Shown: positions 1-10,133, counted from the stretch's first letter. The stretch is 64,000 nucleotides of DNA from Marinagarivorans sp. (GCA_028281865.1 JANQJB010000116.1:1-64000), one strand, 5' to 3'. Numbers and translations: made by a program. The notes: generated by a model not told the origin, from the letters alone.

Positions 1-537
1 AATACCCGTTGCATGGTCCATTAGAATGCCCTTACCGATTGTGGCAGCAGGGTGAATATCGACGCCAAACATCAGCGAAATATGGCTTTGCAGAAACAAT
101 GCGATTTGTTCTCGTCCTTGGCGCCAAAGCCAATGTGAGACCCGGTAGCTCTGCAACGCCTGAAAGCCTTTAAAGTAAAGCAGAGGTAGGTTGTACTCGT
201 TGCAGGCGGAGTCGCGATCGTAGACGGCCCGAATATCCTCGCGTATCGTTTCACCGATTTTTGCATCGGCATGCAGCGCTTCATTAATAATTTCACGCAC
301 TTGCAAGGCCGAAATTTGTTGGCTGGCGAGTTTGTTTGCTAAATGGTAGCTCAGCGCACTTTCCAGTGAATCGTGGTTGAGAATCGTAGCGTGGAAGAAA
401 CTCGCAAGTGCCGGCTCATTGGCCGCGGCACTTTGGATTTCGCGTCGAATATGTTGCCAAACAATGTCGAGGTTATCGGCTTGAGGTTGGTTTGACGTAT
501 TCGGTTGATTTAACTTAGTCGTCATGAGCTTTGGCAT
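1..537 (-). CDS. cysE: Serine O-acetyltransferase (partial, N-terminal ~179 residues)
   Basis: This enzyme transfers acetyl from acetyl-CoA to L-serine, the first committed step of cysteine synthesis in the cytoplasm. The visible part covers the N-terminal helical domain and the start of the left-handed beta-helix. It matches Escherichia coli CysE closely, including EPALASFFHATILNHDSLES, LLYFKGFQALQSYR and the run into the hexapeptide domain (DIHPAATIGKG, LMDHATG). The gene leaves the window at base 1. Two in-frame ATG codons exist, at 537 and 525. The upper one is preferred because GAGAA lies seven bases before it, whereas nothing purine-rich precedes the lower one. It is divergent from the DUF349 gene. 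Recognition is by family signature and is firm. Confidence 0.95.
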   Translation of the reverse strand, partial: MPKLMTTKLNQPNTSNQPQADNLDIVWQHIRREIQSAAANEPALASFFHATILNHDSLESALSYHLANKLASQQISALQVREIINEALHADAKIGETIREDIRAVYDRDSACNEYNLPLLYFKGFQALQSYRVSHWLWRQGREQIALFLQSHISLMFGVDIHPAATIGKGILMDHATGI

Positions 538-916
538 TCGAATTTTCTCGGTTATATGTCACTGCCGTTTTTATAGCGCCGCGGTAAAATGTCCTTGCGA
601 TGCGAAGTTACCTTGTTTTTGGAATGACCCTGTTTTGAGCTAAGACCCAAAGCAACAGTAATAATTCGTTTGACGCGCTGTCAATCCGGCACCTGCTAGT
701 AATAACAAAGCTCGGCAAGAATTGGAAGTGTTCGTGTTCCCTGCTGGGAAGGAATTGCTGGCAACTCCTTGCTTTGCTGACCAATAGCGCTTGAATTTGC
801 ACCAGGTAACCTGCATTTAGCAATATTTTAAACACGCTGAAAGCCGCGTTTTATAGTATCCTTAGCGGTTTTTCATCGGACCCTACTATTTTCCTTAAAA
901 CCTGAAAAACACCGCT
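538..916. other. Intergenic region between divergent cysE and DUF349 genes
   Basis: About 380 bases separate two divergently transcribed genes, so promoters for both should lie here. I see no convincing small gene, RNA gene or strong hairpin, and no clear sigma-70 pair that I would commit to. Confidence 0.4.
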
Positions 917-3730
917 ATGTCACTGCTCGCAAAATTATTTAAAACTAAACCCAAGGAACTTAGCCTTGAGGAGCGTATCGCAGCGCTTGAATCCAAATCT
1001 GATCCGGAATTAGCTCTTGTTGCCGCTGATGAGGGCGACGATTCCTTGCGCGAGGCCGCGATAAAGAAATTAGCTTTTGGCAATACGCTACTCATTTTGG
1101 CTAAGCGAGGTGAGCCGGCGCGCATCGCTAACTGCGCTCGTCAACGCATCGGCAAACTTTTAAATGAAGATCAGCTCTCGATGGCGCAGCTCAGAGCAGA
1201 CTTAAACGACAATGAGTTGTTGTTGACGTTGGCGAGCTATTCGACGAAAGCAAGTCAAGCGTTGGTGGAAGAAATCTCCGATGAAACCTTGCTGCAAAAA
1301 TTTGCCATTGAGGCTTCGACGACGCAAGCGCGGCAGTTGGCTGCGGAAAAGGTTTCCTCGCGAGCTATGCTGGAAGCTCTTTATAAAAGTGCCAAAGGCC
1401 GTGACAAAGCCGTTTATAAAATTGCGAAGACGAAACTCGACGTTTTTAAAGCACAAGATGCGGAGTTGGCAAAAAAGCAAGCCGCAGTGGAAAGTATCTG
1501 CGTCGATCTTGAGCGCCATGCCAAAAAGCCCTACGACCACCTCTTCACCAAGCTGTTATTAAAAATTGAAAATGATTGGAGGGAAAAAGCGAATGAAGCT
1601 TCTCCGCTGCTAAAAGAGCGTTATCAAAAAGCGCTTGCTCGTTGCCAGCAGACTTTGGACGAGCACGCGGAAGCGGAAGCGGCACTGCAAGAAAAACAGC
1701 GTTTAGACGCGCAGGCCGTTAAAGATGTGAGCGATGCTCGCTCGGCTGTCGACGTTGCGATGGCTAGCTTATATGTTGCCGAGGAGTTGTGCGAAAACGC
1801 CGAAGCTCAATTAAAGGACGCGCTCGCCCGACAAGATCAGGTCGTCAAAGCAGCGAAAGAACGCGGCGTTGAACTTGAGAACGAGTTAAAGGCTTATCAT
1901 CAGGCGGTTGAAGTTGCGAATAATCTGTGGCTCAGGCTCAAGCAATCGGGGCCCTTCCCTCAGCTTTTAGTTAGCCTTAGAGATGCGAGCGTAGAAGAAG
2001 GCCATAAGATCAAGAGCGAGCTACAACGCTTGTTGAGTTTCGCCGAAAATATGGTTGAACCATTGCCTGAGGTTGTTGAGGATGCCAAGCAATCCATAGC
2101 GACATGGGTTCAGGAGCAAAAGGAGCGTCAGAGCAAAATTAAGCAAGATATTCGTGATGTTGCGGGCCTAATTCGCAAAGCAACTTGGGCCATCGAACGC
2201 GGTTATGTGCGCAAAGCGCGCGGCGTTCACAAGGAAATTGCCGAAGTACGCGAAACATTAATCGAAGCATTGCCGCCGGGCCTGGTGAAAAAACTGGAAG
2301 ACCTAGACGAGGCGATTGCCAAACTTGGCGATTGGCACGAATTTGCGGTGACACCCAAAAAAGCAGAACTCGTGGAAAAAATGCATTCACTGATTGGCGC
2401 GAAAATGGAGCCGGGATTATTGGCTGAAAAAATTCAGGCTTTGCAAAATGACTGGAAGACACTTTGTCGCGGCGGGGAAAACCAAGACCAAGAGCTTTGG
2501 GAAAAATTCCAAGCGGCTGCGGATCAAGCATACGAGCCCTGTAAAGAACACTTCGCCGGCCAGGCGGCAGAACGCGAGGCAAATGCAGAAAAACGCCGAG
2601 CACTTATTTCTCAGCTGCAAGAATATTGCACATCAAATGACTGGCAAAATGCTGTGTGGAAGGATGTGGAGCAGACTATTAGGGTGGCGCGCGAAACTTG
2701 GCAAAGCTATTGGCCGGTTCCGCGCAAGTTAATCAAACCTCTTCAACAAGAATTCGATGACATTATTGAGAAAATATACGCGCCGATGAACGAGGCATAT
2801 GCCGCAGGGAAAGTGACGCGCGAGCGCCTGGTCGAACAGGCCAAAATATTGTCGGCTCAAGAGGGAGACGTTGGAGGTCTTGCAGAAATGGCTAAACGTT
2901 TGCAAACCGAGTGGCAAAATGCAGAGCGCACATGGCGCAAGGATGACCAAGGCCTTTGGAAGGAGTTTCGTAAGTATCTCGATGTGATTTTTGCTAAGCG
3001 GCAACAGGAATTTGATGCGCAAAATGCGGAGCGTCAAGCTGAGCTTGAGAAGGCGGAAAGCATTATCGGCGATATAGAGGCTTTGTTCGAGCTTGCAGGT
3101 AGCGAATTTTTTAATGCGTTAAAGAATTTAGATGAGCTGAAACAAAAATATAAAGAAATTGGTGAGCTACCCAAAAATAAAGACAAGGGAATCAACAAAC
3201 GTTTTTTTGCTGCGCTTGCTGAAATTGATAAAAAAACTAAAAAAGAAAAAAGAGCTTATAAAGAAAAGGCTTGGTCTAATTGGTTTGACGCCGTCGAAAG
3301 TTTGCGTGCTTTGGAAAATGCATCGCTTAGTGGTGAAGCTGATGCCGGAGTCGATACACAGTTGACTTCGACGCTCGAAAATTCTGAGCTGACTTGGCCC
3401 GCTGGTGGTCTCGACTGTATAAAAGAACGTTACGGAAAATTAGAGTCCATCACCGAAACACCAGTGAACGAGAGGATCGAAAAATTAAAACTAAAATGCA
3501 TTGAAGCTGAAGTATTGTTCGATGTAGAAACGCCGAACGAAGACCGTGAGCGCAGGATGCAATATCAGGTGAGTCAATTACAAAAGGGCATGGGCCAAAG
3601 CACAAAAGCCAACGAAGAAACAATCGATAAGTTGACGCTTGATTGGTTTAAAGTGCAGTCTTTTGACGATAAGGATTATCAGCCGCTTTACGAGCGTTTT
3701 ATGAAATGCCGAGCCGAGGCGTTGGCCTAG
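917..3730 (+). CDS. DUF349 domain-containing protein, 937 aa
   Basis: This is a large, highly charged, mostly helical cytoplasmic protein rich in Glu, Lys, Ala and Gln. It carries several copies of the DUF349 type (Pfam PF03993), recognisable by repeated W-x5-R and W-K-x-F-R or W-E-K-F spacing, for example around QNDWKTLCR, WEKFQAAADQAY, TEWQNAERTWRKDDQGLWKEF and KERYGKL. The length is normal for the gammaproteobacterial members. There is no signal peptide or membrane helix. The biochemical role of the family is not established, and no function is inferred here. Translation starts at ATG 917 with only a weak upstream ribosome site. It converges on yceH. Confidence 0.85.
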   Translation: MSLLAKLFKTKPKELSLEERIAALESKSDPELALVAADEGDDSLREAAIKKLAFGNTLLILAKRGEPARIANCARQRIGKLLNEDQLSMAQLRADLNDNELLLTLASYSTKASQALVEEISDETLLQKFAIEASTTQARQLAAEKVSSRAMLEALYKSAKGRDKAVYKIAKTKLDVFKAQDAELAKKQAAVESICVDLERHAKKPYDHLFTKLLLKIENDWREKANEASPLLKERYQKALARCQQTLDEHAEAEAALQEKQRLDAQAVKDVSDARSAVDVAMASLYVAEELCENAEAQLKDALARQDQVVKAAKERGVELENELKAYHQAVEVANNLWLRLKQSGPFPQLLVSLRDASVEEGHKIKSELQRLLSFAENMVEPLPEVVEDAKQSIATWVQEQKERQSKIKQDIRDVAGLIRKATWAIERGYVRKARGVHKEIAEVRETLIEALPPGLVKKLEDLDEAIAKLGDWHEFAVTPKKAELVEKMHSLIGAKMEPGLLAEKIQALQNDWKTLCRGGENQDQELWEKFQAAADQAYEPCKEHFAGQAAEREANAEKRRALISQLQEYCTSNDWQNAVWKDVEQTIRVARETWQSYWPVPRKLIKPLQQEFDDIIEKIYAPMNEAYAAGKVTRERLVEQAKILSAQEGDVGGLAEMAKRLQTEWQNAERTWRKDDQGLWKEFRKYLDVIFAKRQQEFDAQNAERQAELEKAESIIGDIEALFELAGSEFFNALKNLDELKQKYKEIGELPKNKDKGINKRFFAALAEIDKKTKKEKRAYKEKAWSNWFDAVESLRALENASLSGEADAGVDTQLTSTLENSELTWPAGGLDCIKERYGKLESITETPVNERIEKLKLKCIEAEVLFDVETPNEDRERRMQYQVSQLQKGMGQSTKANEETIDKLTLDWFKVQSFDDKDYQPLYERFMKCRAEALA

Positions 3731-3773
3731 TGAGTGCTTCGTTGTTACAAGATGATTGTGTCCTGCTGCGTCG

Positions 3774-3787
3774 TTTTGCCGGCAAAA
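3774..3787. terminator. Short palindrome between convergent genes
   Basis: TTTTGCCGGCAAAA is a perfect 14-base palindrome in the 91-base gap between the convergent DUF349 and yceH genes. It has T- or A-rich ends on both strands and may act as a weak bidirectional terminator. It is short and has no loop, so this is tentative. Confidence 0.3.
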
Positions 3788-3821
3788 GTGCTTGTTGCGT
3801 TGCTTAGGCTTATGGCGTTGT

Positions 3822-4517
3822 TTAGTTTGCCGATTGATTGCCCAGTTCATTTACAGCGCGTTTGATAGCGTTTAATTCGCTGCGCAGTTCGTCGACTTCG
3901 GCTTCTAACAACTCAACTCGCTCTTCTAGTTCGTTCGCGTTGCTTGATATGGGCATGACATTTTCACTTTGCTCATGCAAAGTTGTGGATGGCGGGGCGG
4001 TGATTTCGTCGGGCTCGCCGCAAAAAAGATGCTGATAGCGCGCTTCGCGTTTTCCCGGTTCTCTTTCGAGTTTTTTTACGAAAGGTCCATAGGCGTGTGT
4101 TGCGAGAGTGTCCAGCGTCGTTTCGACATCTTGTATATCGTCGAACTCGGCTAGACGATTAGTGCGGCTGCGCAGTTCGCCCGGTGTCTGTGATCCGCGC
4201 AGGAATAAAAGGCAGATCAGCGCTCGCTCCTTGGGGGTGAAGCGAAACTCACTGAATTCTGTGGCGTAAAAGCGGTGTTGGTATTTTGCCACACGGCCAC
4301 CAAAGCGTACTTCGGCGATGAGATTCTTTTTCTCAAGCTCATCAAGCGCAGCTTGCACTTCGCTCTCACTGAGGTTTAACACAGGGTCGCGATTGCTTTT
4401 TTGGTTGCAGGCTGTGGTTAGCGAGTTCAGAGAAAGCGGGTATTGATCGGGTGTAGTGATTGATTTTTCGATCAGGCAGCCCACAACACGGGTTTCATTG
4501 AGCGTAAGTTGTTGCAT
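3822..4517 (-). CDS. yceH: YceH/DUF480 family protein
   Basis: A 231-residue protein of the YceH (DUF480) family, which folds as two winged-helix domains. The N-terminal signature (LNETRVVGCLIEKSITTPDQ, then YPLSLNSL and ACNQKSNRDPV) and the second domain (FTPKERALICLLFLRGSQTPGELRSRT) are typical. The last ~50 residues form a predicted coiled coil (LEERVELLEAEVDELRSELN). The family's cellular role is poorly known; a DNA-related function is only inferred from the winged-helix fold. The start at 4517 has GGGAAAC seven bases upstream. It is divergent from rmuC. Confidence 0.93.
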   Translation of the reverse strand: MQQLTLNETRVVGCLIEKSITTPDQYPLSLNSLTTACNQKSNRDPVLNLSESEVQAALDELEKKNLIAEVRFGGRVAKYQHRFYATEFSEFRFTPKERALICLLFLRGSQTPGELRSRTNRLAEFDDIQDVETTLDTLATHAYGPFVKKLEREPGKREARYQHLFCGEPDEITAPPSTTLHEQSENVMPISSNANELEERVELLEAEVDELRSELNAIKRAVNELGNQSAN

Positions 4518-4629
4518 GGTTGTTTCCCAAAAGCGTAAAGTCGCGCGATAATGGCCTTATTTTCAATGCTATAAAGATCGACAAATATTGGATCCTACTG
4601 CGAAAACCTGAACCACCCATTAAAAACTT

Positions 4630-4667
4630 TAATCATCTGTTAAAAATCACTAATCATCTGTTAAAAA
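4630..4667 (+). repeat. Two-copy tandem duplication, 21-bp period, before rmuC
   Basis: TAATCATCTGTTAAAAA occurs at 4630-4646 and again at 4651-4667, separated by four bases, giving a 21-base period. The second copy ends 16 bases before the rmuC start codon, so the duplication lengthens the leader. It resembles other two-copy duplications in this window. Confidence 0.85.
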
Positions 4668-4683
4668 CGAAGGTACGTCAATT

Positions 4684-6309
4684 TTGGAATTAAATTTGGC
4701 CTTATCTGTGCTGGCAGCCCTTGCAGTTGGTATGGCGGTGGGCTTTTATTTGCGTCATCGTCAGTGTGAAAATCTTATCGCAGAGAAATCTGAGCTTGCC
4801 ACGCAAATTAAGCAGCATGAATCGCAAATTGCAGACCAGCGTGCTCAGCTCGAAGTCAAAATCGCGCAGTTGCAAGATCAGCAAGAAAAATCGGCAGAAA
4901 TGGATAAAGATATTAGTGTTCTTCGCGCGAATTTGGCTAAAGAGCATGAGGAGGGGGCAAAGTCTCAATCGACAATAAGTGTATTGCAAGAAAAACTTGA
5001 GAGCTTACAAAAAGAGACTAAAGAGCTCGCCAAAAATGAAGCTGCGCTTGTTTCTCAGGTAGATCAGCTGCGCGGGCAACTGGAAATTAAAATTGGCGAG
5101 CATATTCGACTTAATGAAGTTATCGAAGAGTTAAGGCAGAAAAATTTAAATTTGACTTCCGCCAATGCCACGCTGGCGACCTCTCAAAAAGAAAGAGATG
5201 AAAATTTTCAACAACAGTTAAAACAGTTTGACGAGCAAAAAAAACAGCTCGCATATGAGTTTGAAAATCTTGCGCATAAGATCTTTGAGGAAAAGGGAAA
5301 AGCCTTCTCTGTCGATAATCAAAAAGCAATGGATTTACTGCTTAAACCCTTTCGCGAGCAAATCTCGGAGTTTCGCCAAAGGGTCGATACCATTCATAAA
5401 GAAAGTAATGAGTCGAGCGCCAATATGCACGCGCAGCTGGAGCAACTAAAGAATTTAAATCGACAAATTACACAAGATGCGCAAAATCTTACCAAGGCGT
5501 TGACAGGAGATAAGAAACTAACGGGAATATGGGGTGAAATACAGCTTGAGAAAACCTTGCAATTTGCCGGTTTAGTTCAAGATGATCACTACACGCGTGA
5601 AGATTCTATGCGGGACGAGGAGGGTAAGTTAAACCGCCCCGATTTCGTGGTTAAATTGCCAGACGGAAAACACATTATTGTCGATAGTAAAGCTTCGTTG
5701 GTTAGCTATGAACAGGCGATAACTGCGGAAACGGAAGAACAGGCAAATGTGGCGATGAATGCGCATGTGGCATCTGTCAAAAGGCATATAGATGAACTTT
5801 CGAAGAAAAATTATTCCGAGCTGATTGGTGTCAAAAGTCCGGACTTTGTTTTGATGTTTATGCCCATTGAGGCTGCTTATATTGAAGCAATGAAGCACAA
5901 CCAGGAATTATTTAATTACGGTTATCAAAAAAAGGTAATTTTAGTGTCTCATACAACGCTCATGCCGATACTGCGCACAGTTGCCAACCTTTGGTCTATT
6001 GAACAAAGTAATAAAAATACACATGAAATCGCCAAGCGTGCGGGTGATATTTTTAATCAAGTATTAATTTTATCGGAGCGGTTACAAAAATTAGGCAATT
6101 CAATGCGTGTATCGAGTAATTATTATAATGACACAATAAGAGCCCTGGCGGGTAAGCAGGGATTAAGAGGTAAAGTCGAGAGGTTTTCCGAACTCTCAAA
6201 TAAGGTCACAAAAAGTTTGCCTGAACTCGAGGAGATGCACCTGGACTACGAAACTGACCGCCTCGATATTTCGCCCGCACTTACAAGCCAGGATGATGAT
6301 GCAAATTGA
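4684..6309 (+). CDS. rmuC: DNA recombination protein RmuC
   Basis: RmuC limits recombination between inverted repeats in E. coli and has a nuclease-like core. This 541-residue copy has one N-terminal membrane helix (about residues 4-20, followed by RHR). A long coiled coil runs over roughly residues 25-215, and the RmuC domain follows. Within that domain are the family markers LTGDKKLTGIWGEIQLE, RPDFVVKLPDGKHIIVDSKAS, VLMFMPIEAAYIEA and VILVSHTTLMPILRTVANLW. The DSK segment resembles a PD-(D/E)xK nuclease core. The first usable start is TTG at 4684; GAAGGT lies about nine bases upstream. It appears to be a single transcription unit divergent from yceH. Confidence 0.95.
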   Translation: MELNLALSVLAALAVGMAVGFYLRHRQCENLIAEKSELATQIKQHESQIADQRAQLEVKIAQLQDQQEKSAEMDKDISVLRANLAKEHEEGAKSQSTISVLQEKLESLQKETKELAKNEAALVSQVDQLRGQLEIKIGEHIRLNEVIEELRQKNLNLTSANATLATSQKERDENFQQQLKQFDEQKKQLAYEFENLAHKIFEEKGKAFSVDNQKAMDLLLKPFREQISEFRQRVDTIHKESNESSANMHAQLEQLKNLNRQITQDAQNLTKALTGDKKLTGIWGEIQLEKTLQFAGLVQDDHYTREDSMRDEEGKLNRPDFVVKLPDGKHIIVDSKASLVSYEQAITAETEEQANVAMNAHVASVKRHIDELSKKNYSELIGVKSPDFVLMFMPIEAAYIEAMKHNQELFNYGYQKKVILVSHTTLMPILRTVANLWSIEQSNKNTHEIAKRAGDIFNQVLILSERLQKLGNSMRVSSNYYNDTIRALAGKQGLRGKVERFSELSNKVTKSLPELEEMHLDYETDRLDISPALTSQDDDAN

Positions 6310-6381
6310 GATAAGTCTGAGCACAAAAATAATCTCGATTCAAGGCTGTTTTCACAAGTTTATTTCTCGCATAATGCGCTG

Positions 6382-6419
6382 CCAAAGTTATACCGATAGA
6401 CCAAAGTTATACCAATAGA
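6382..6419 (+). repeat. Two-copy tandem duplication, 19 bp, before tex
   Basis: CCAAAGTTATACCGATAGA at 6382-6400 is followed at once by CCAAAGTTATACCAATAGA at 6401-6419, differing at one base. The pair ends 19 bases before the tex start codon and probably lies in the leader or the promoter. Confidence 0.9.
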
Positions 6420-6438
6420 TATATCCCAGTAAAACAAT

Positions 6439-8763
6439 ATGACGAATATTATTAACCGCATTGCGGAGGAAATCCAAGTTCAAGCAAAACAAGTAAGTGC
6501 TGCTGTCGCTTTGCTTGATGAAGGCGCAACAGTGCCGTTTATTTCGCGTTATAGGAAAGAAGTAACCGGTGGTATGGACGATACGCAGTTGCGTACGCTG
6601 GAGGACCGCTTGCGTTATTTGCGCGAGCTTGAGGAGCGGCGAGATGTTATTTTGAAGTCGATACAAGAACAGGAAAAATTAAGCCCAGAATTGGAGCAAA
6701 AAATTCGCACGGCGGAGACAAAAACAATACTTGAGGATTTGTATCTGCCTTTCAAACCTAAGCGCCGAACCAAGGCACAAATTGCACGTGAGGCGGGCCT
6801 GGAACCTTTGGCAGAAGCCATTTTTTCAAATCCGCTTTTATTTCCTGAGGAAGAAGCGGGTCAGTTTTTAAACCCGGAAGCAAAAATCGAAACCGAAAAA
6901 GATGCGCTTGATGGAGCCAAGCAAATTTTAATGGAAAAATTTAGTGAAGATGCCGAGCTACTGGAAAAGTTACGCAATTATCTAAAGGAAAATGCTTATT
7001 TGGAAGCAAAAGTCCTCGACGGAAAAGAAAGTGAGGCGGCGAAATTTCGCGATTATTTTGAGCATAAAGAAGTTTTTGGCTCCGTTCCTTCTCATCGCGC
7101 GCTAGCAATGTTCCGCGGGCGCAACGAAGGTTTTTTATCTATGGCTTTGGGGCTTAAAGATGAATTGGAGCCGGGTCAAGCACATCCCTGTGAAATAATG
7201 CTCGCGCAATTTTGGTGTATTGAAGATAAAGCAAGGCCTGCAGATAGCTGGTTAAAAGAGGTGGCACGTTGGACGTGGCGAGTTAAATTATTAACTCGAT
7301 TGGAAACAGATTTGCTCAGCGATTTGCGCGAGCGTGCTGAAAAAGAAGCTATAGAAGTTTTCGCTCGTAACTTAAAAGATTTATTGTTGTCAGCCCCAGC
7401 AGGTCAAAAGGTGACTATTGGACTGGATCCCGGTTTGCGTACCGGTGTCAAAGTTGCGGTGGTGGATTCGACCGGTCGGGTCTTGGATCACGGTGCAATA
7501 TTTCCAACGCCACCACAAAATCGTGTAGTTGAAGCAGAAGCGATTTTATTATCCTTATGCAATAAACACGAAGTTAATTTAATTGCCATTGGCAATGGCA
7601 CTGCAAGTCGAGAAACGGATAAATTTGTCGGTGATTTTCTCAAAAGCCACAGCGAATTAAATATACAAAAAGTCATGGTTAACGAAGCAGGTGCTTCCGT
7701 ATATTCAGCGTCTGAATTTGCAGCACAGGAATTTCCCGATCTTGACGTCACTATCCGTGGAGCAATATCCATCGCTAGGCGCTTGCAGGATCCACTGGCA
7801 GAATTGGTAAAAATTGAGCCAAAATCTATCGGAGTGGGGCAGTATCAGCACGATGTTTCTCAAACGAGACTATCTCAATCGCTTGACGCAGTAGTTGAAG
7901 ATTGTGTTAACGCAGTCGGGGTTGAAGTTAATACGGCCTCGGCACCTTTACTGGCGCGAGTGGCGGGTTTAAATCAAAGTATTGCTAAAAATATTATTCA
8001 ATATCGCGACCAATATGGAGCGCTCAAAAACCGTAAGCAATTATTAAAGGTTTCGCGACTCGGAGAAAAGGCCTACGAGCAGGCCGCGGGCTTTTTGCGC
8101 ATCGCTAACGGTGAAAACCCGCTCGATAGCTCTGGTGTGCACCCCGAATCGTATTCCGTGGTGGAAAAGATAGTAACGCGAAATAGTAAGTCAATAAATA
8201 ATATCATTGGTGATTCCGGGTTTTTAAAACATTTAGATCCAAAAGATTACACAGATGACAAGTTTGGTGTACCCACCGTAAGTGACATTATTCGTGAACT
8301 TGATAAACCTGGACGTGATCCACGGCCGGAATTTAAAACAGCACAATTTAAAGATGGAGTTGAATCGCTGAAGGACCTTGAGCTAGGAATGGTTTTGGAA
8401 GGCTGTGTCACAAATGTTACTAATTTTGGCGCATTTGTTGATATAGGTGTTCATCAAGATGGACTTGTGCATATTTCCGCGTTATCCGATCAATTTGTTA
8501 AGGATCCACATCAAGTTGTTAAAGCGAATGACATTGTAAAAGTTAAAATTATGGAAGTTGATCAAGCGCGCAAGCGTATCGCTTTATCGATGCGGCTTGA
8601 CGATGTCCCTGGGCAAAATAATAGGACGGAAAAATCTCGCGCTAATGAGGCACAGTCTGCTAAACCAGCCCGCGCGAAAAAAGATAATCAACGTTTTCGA
8701 CAAGATGTAAAACAAGGAACGATGGCAGCGCTATTTGAGCAAGCAATAAAGAATAAAAAATAG
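6439..8763 (+). CDS. tex: Transcription accessory protein Tex (S1 RNA-binding)
   Basis: Tex is a conserved nucleic-acid-binding protein linked to transcription. This 774-residue copy has the complete architecture. The N-terminal Tex domain begins with the diagnostic segment [21 protein letters not shown] YqgF-type RNase H-like domain starts near residue 325 ([19 protein letters not shown]). Helix-hairpin-helix motifs lie at about 497-556 ([35 protein letters not shown]). The S1 domain is at about 648-720 ([30 protein letters not shown]). A basic tail follows. There is no signal peptide. No frameshift or missing domain is seen. Confidence 0.97.
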   Translation: MTNIINRIAEEIQVQAKQVSAAVALLDEGATVPFISRYRKEVTGGMDDTQLRTLEDRLRYLRELEERRDVILKSIQEQEKLSPELEQKIRTAETKTILEDLYLPFKPKRRTKAQIAREAGLEPLAEAIFSNPLLFPEEEAGQFLNPEAKIETEKDALDGAKQILMEKFSEDAELLEKLRNYLKENAYLEAKVLDGKESEAAKFRDYFEHKEVFGSVPSHRALAMFRGRNEGFLSMALGLKDELEPGQAHPCEIMLAQFWCIEDKARPADSWLKEVARWTWRVKLLTRLETDLLSDLRERAEKEAIEVFARNLKDLLLSAPAGQKVTIGLDPGLRTGVKVAVVDSTGRVLDHGAIFPTPPQNRVVEAEAILLSLCNKHEVNLIAIGNGTASRETDKFVGDFLKSHSELNIQKVMVNEAGASVYSASEFAAQEFPDLDVTIRGAISIARRLQDPLAELVKIEPKSIGVGQYQHDVSQTRLSQSLDAVVEDCVNAVGVEVNTASAPLLARVAGLNQSIAKNIIQYRDQYGALKNRKQLLKVSRLGEKAYEQAAGFLRIANGENPLDSSGVHPESYSVVEKIVTRNSKSINNIIGDSGFLKHLDPKDYTDDKFGVPTVSDIIRELDKPGRDPRPEFKTAQFKDGVESLKDLELGMVLEGCVTNVTNFGAFVDIGVHQDGLVHISALSDQFVKDPHQVVKANDIVKVKIMEVDQARKRIALSMRLDDVPGQNNRTEKSRANEAQSAKPARAKKDNQRFRQDVKQGTMAALFEQAIKNKK

Positions 8764-8795
8764 TTTTTCAATTTATTAGAGCTAATCGTAGGCTT

Positions 8796-9335
8796 CTACA
8801 GTTTATCGATTAGCTTTAATGTTTTATTTAAGGATTGCCAATTGCGAGCTGTTGTATTAACGCCGAGCAGTGTCTCTAGTTTTGCCGCTAGCTTTGACCT
8901 TCCGATGCCGTTCGGTGCGAATAAAAAAGCCGCTTTTTCAGTTATGTGGAGATCTTCGCCGTTGCTGAGCAGATGCTCAAATTCTTGTTTGCTCGCTGAA
9001 AGTTTTTTTTCAATTGCAAAATAGACATGAACGGTTTTCGGTTCTGAATCGGCGATACCGAAAGGATTGCTTTTCAGTATCGACAAAAAATCTTTGTGTT
9101 TAAGAGAGACGACATTCGCAGTAAAACCTTTTGCTGAATAGATGATTTCGCCAATAAGTTTGGAAAGCTGAGCTGCGCTGGAAAAGCCACTTTGAACTAC
9201 CAGGTTGCCGCTCTGACCTTGGCTTTTCACGTGACTTAAACCTTGTTCTTCTAACCGCATGGTTAATTCTTTCATCGGGATTAAATTTCTACCGCCGACA
9301 TTAATCCCACGTATCAATACTATGTAGGTATACAT
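8796..9335 (-). CDS. DUF1697 domain-containing protein
   Basis: A 179-residue cytoplasmic protein of the DUF1697 family (COG3797). The N-terminal signature (YIVLIRGINVGGRNLIPMKEL) is intact, as are the SQGQSGNLVV segment and the C-terminal part (LLGVNTTARNWQSLNKTLKL). The family has no established biochemical function. The start at 9335 has AGGA five bases upstream. It converges on tex with a gap of only 32 bases. Confidence 0.93.
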   Translation of the reverse strand: MYTYIVLIRGINVGGRNLIPMKELTMRLEEQGLSHVKSQGQSGNLVVQSGFSSAAQLSKLIGEIIYSAKGFTANVVSLKHKDFLSILKSNPFGIADSEPKTVHVYFAIEKKLSASKQEFEHLLSNGEDLHITEKAAFLFAPNGIGRSKLAAKLETLLGVNTTARNWQSLNKTLKLIDKL

Positions 9336-9698
9336 AAACGTCCTATATAAAATGAGGCCTTATTGACTCCGAAAAGCGAAAATAATTTTGCTGAAGCTCA
9401 ACCTATGATATCCAATCATTAAGTTTTGGGCCAGGCAAAGACAAGCCGGATGGTGCGGGTATTGTGAAGTGCGCGAAGCGAGTAGTTCTCTGTTTAGCTG
9501 GAGCGTTTGAATATGTTATAGCGTGTTATAGAAAGCCCGTTGAAATATATAACGATTTGTATGAGCTTTTATTTATCTCCTACTTGAGTTGAAAAACCGT
9601 GAAGGCATCAATTTTTGCCTATTGTCGTGTAACACTTGTACGATGGGGTGAGGGAACTAAAATGGTACGTTTGGTCTTGATGGCGAAAATTATAAATA
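9336..9698. other. Gene-free intergenic region
   Basis: About 360 bases separate the divergent DUF1697 and SLOG-like genes. I see no coding potential and no strong hairpin. The only oddity is a ten-base imperfect direct repeat, TGTTATAGCG then TGTTATAGAA, near 9513-9532. Confidence 0.4.
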
Positions 9699-10133
9699 AT
9701 GCTGCTAAAAATAGGTGTTGTTGGTTATACCCATTCGCGCTTTAATATCGATAAAGCGCGATCCGCACTGATGTGTGCTGTAAGCAAAATCGCAAATCAT
9801 TTTAAGCCGGCCGATATAGATATCGTGAGCGGTTTGACTAACCTTGGAATTCCCAAACTCGCTTATGAATTTGCCGATCGTTGCGGTTACAAGACAGTTG
9901 GCATAAGCGCTAACGAAGCGAAATATGAGTACTGCGGCTTTTTCCCGGTAGATGATGTTAAGCTAATTGGCGAGTGCTACGGGGATGAATCGAGCTATTT
10001 CGTCAGCCAAATCGAAGCTTTAGTTCGTATTGGCGGTGGGCAGCAGAGCCATAAAGAGGTTGAACTTTTTAGGCAAAAGTGTGAGCAGATTGGCTGGGAC
10101 ATTGGCGAACGCCTTATTGAAAAGGAAATTTAA
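9699..10133 (+). CDS. Small SLOG/Rossmann-like protein
   Basis: A 144-residue protein with an alternating beta/alpha pattern. After the N-terminal strand (KIGVVGYT) there is a segment like the first nucleotide loop of the SLOG superfamily (DIVSGLTNLGIPKLAYEFA). Later comes ALVRIGGGQQSHKEVELF, which resembles the GGG-x-T/S-x-x-E loop of LOG, DprA and YpsA-like proteins. SLOG domains bind or hydrolyse nucleotides; the specific substrate cannot be told. There is no neighbour to suggest a nucleotide-signal defence system. Family assignment is by pattern only. Confidence 0.55.
   Translation: MLLKIGVVGYTHSRFNIDKARSALMCAVSKIANHFKPADIDIVSGLTNLGIPKLAYEFADRCGYKTVGISANEAKYEYCGFFPVDDVKLIGECYGDESSYFVSQIEALVRIGGGQQSHKEVELFRQKCEQIGWDIGERLIEKEI

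Noticed and set aside
4630-4667. CRISPR-like array
   Set aside because: There are only two units with a four-base gap and no cas genes; it is a simple tandem duplication.
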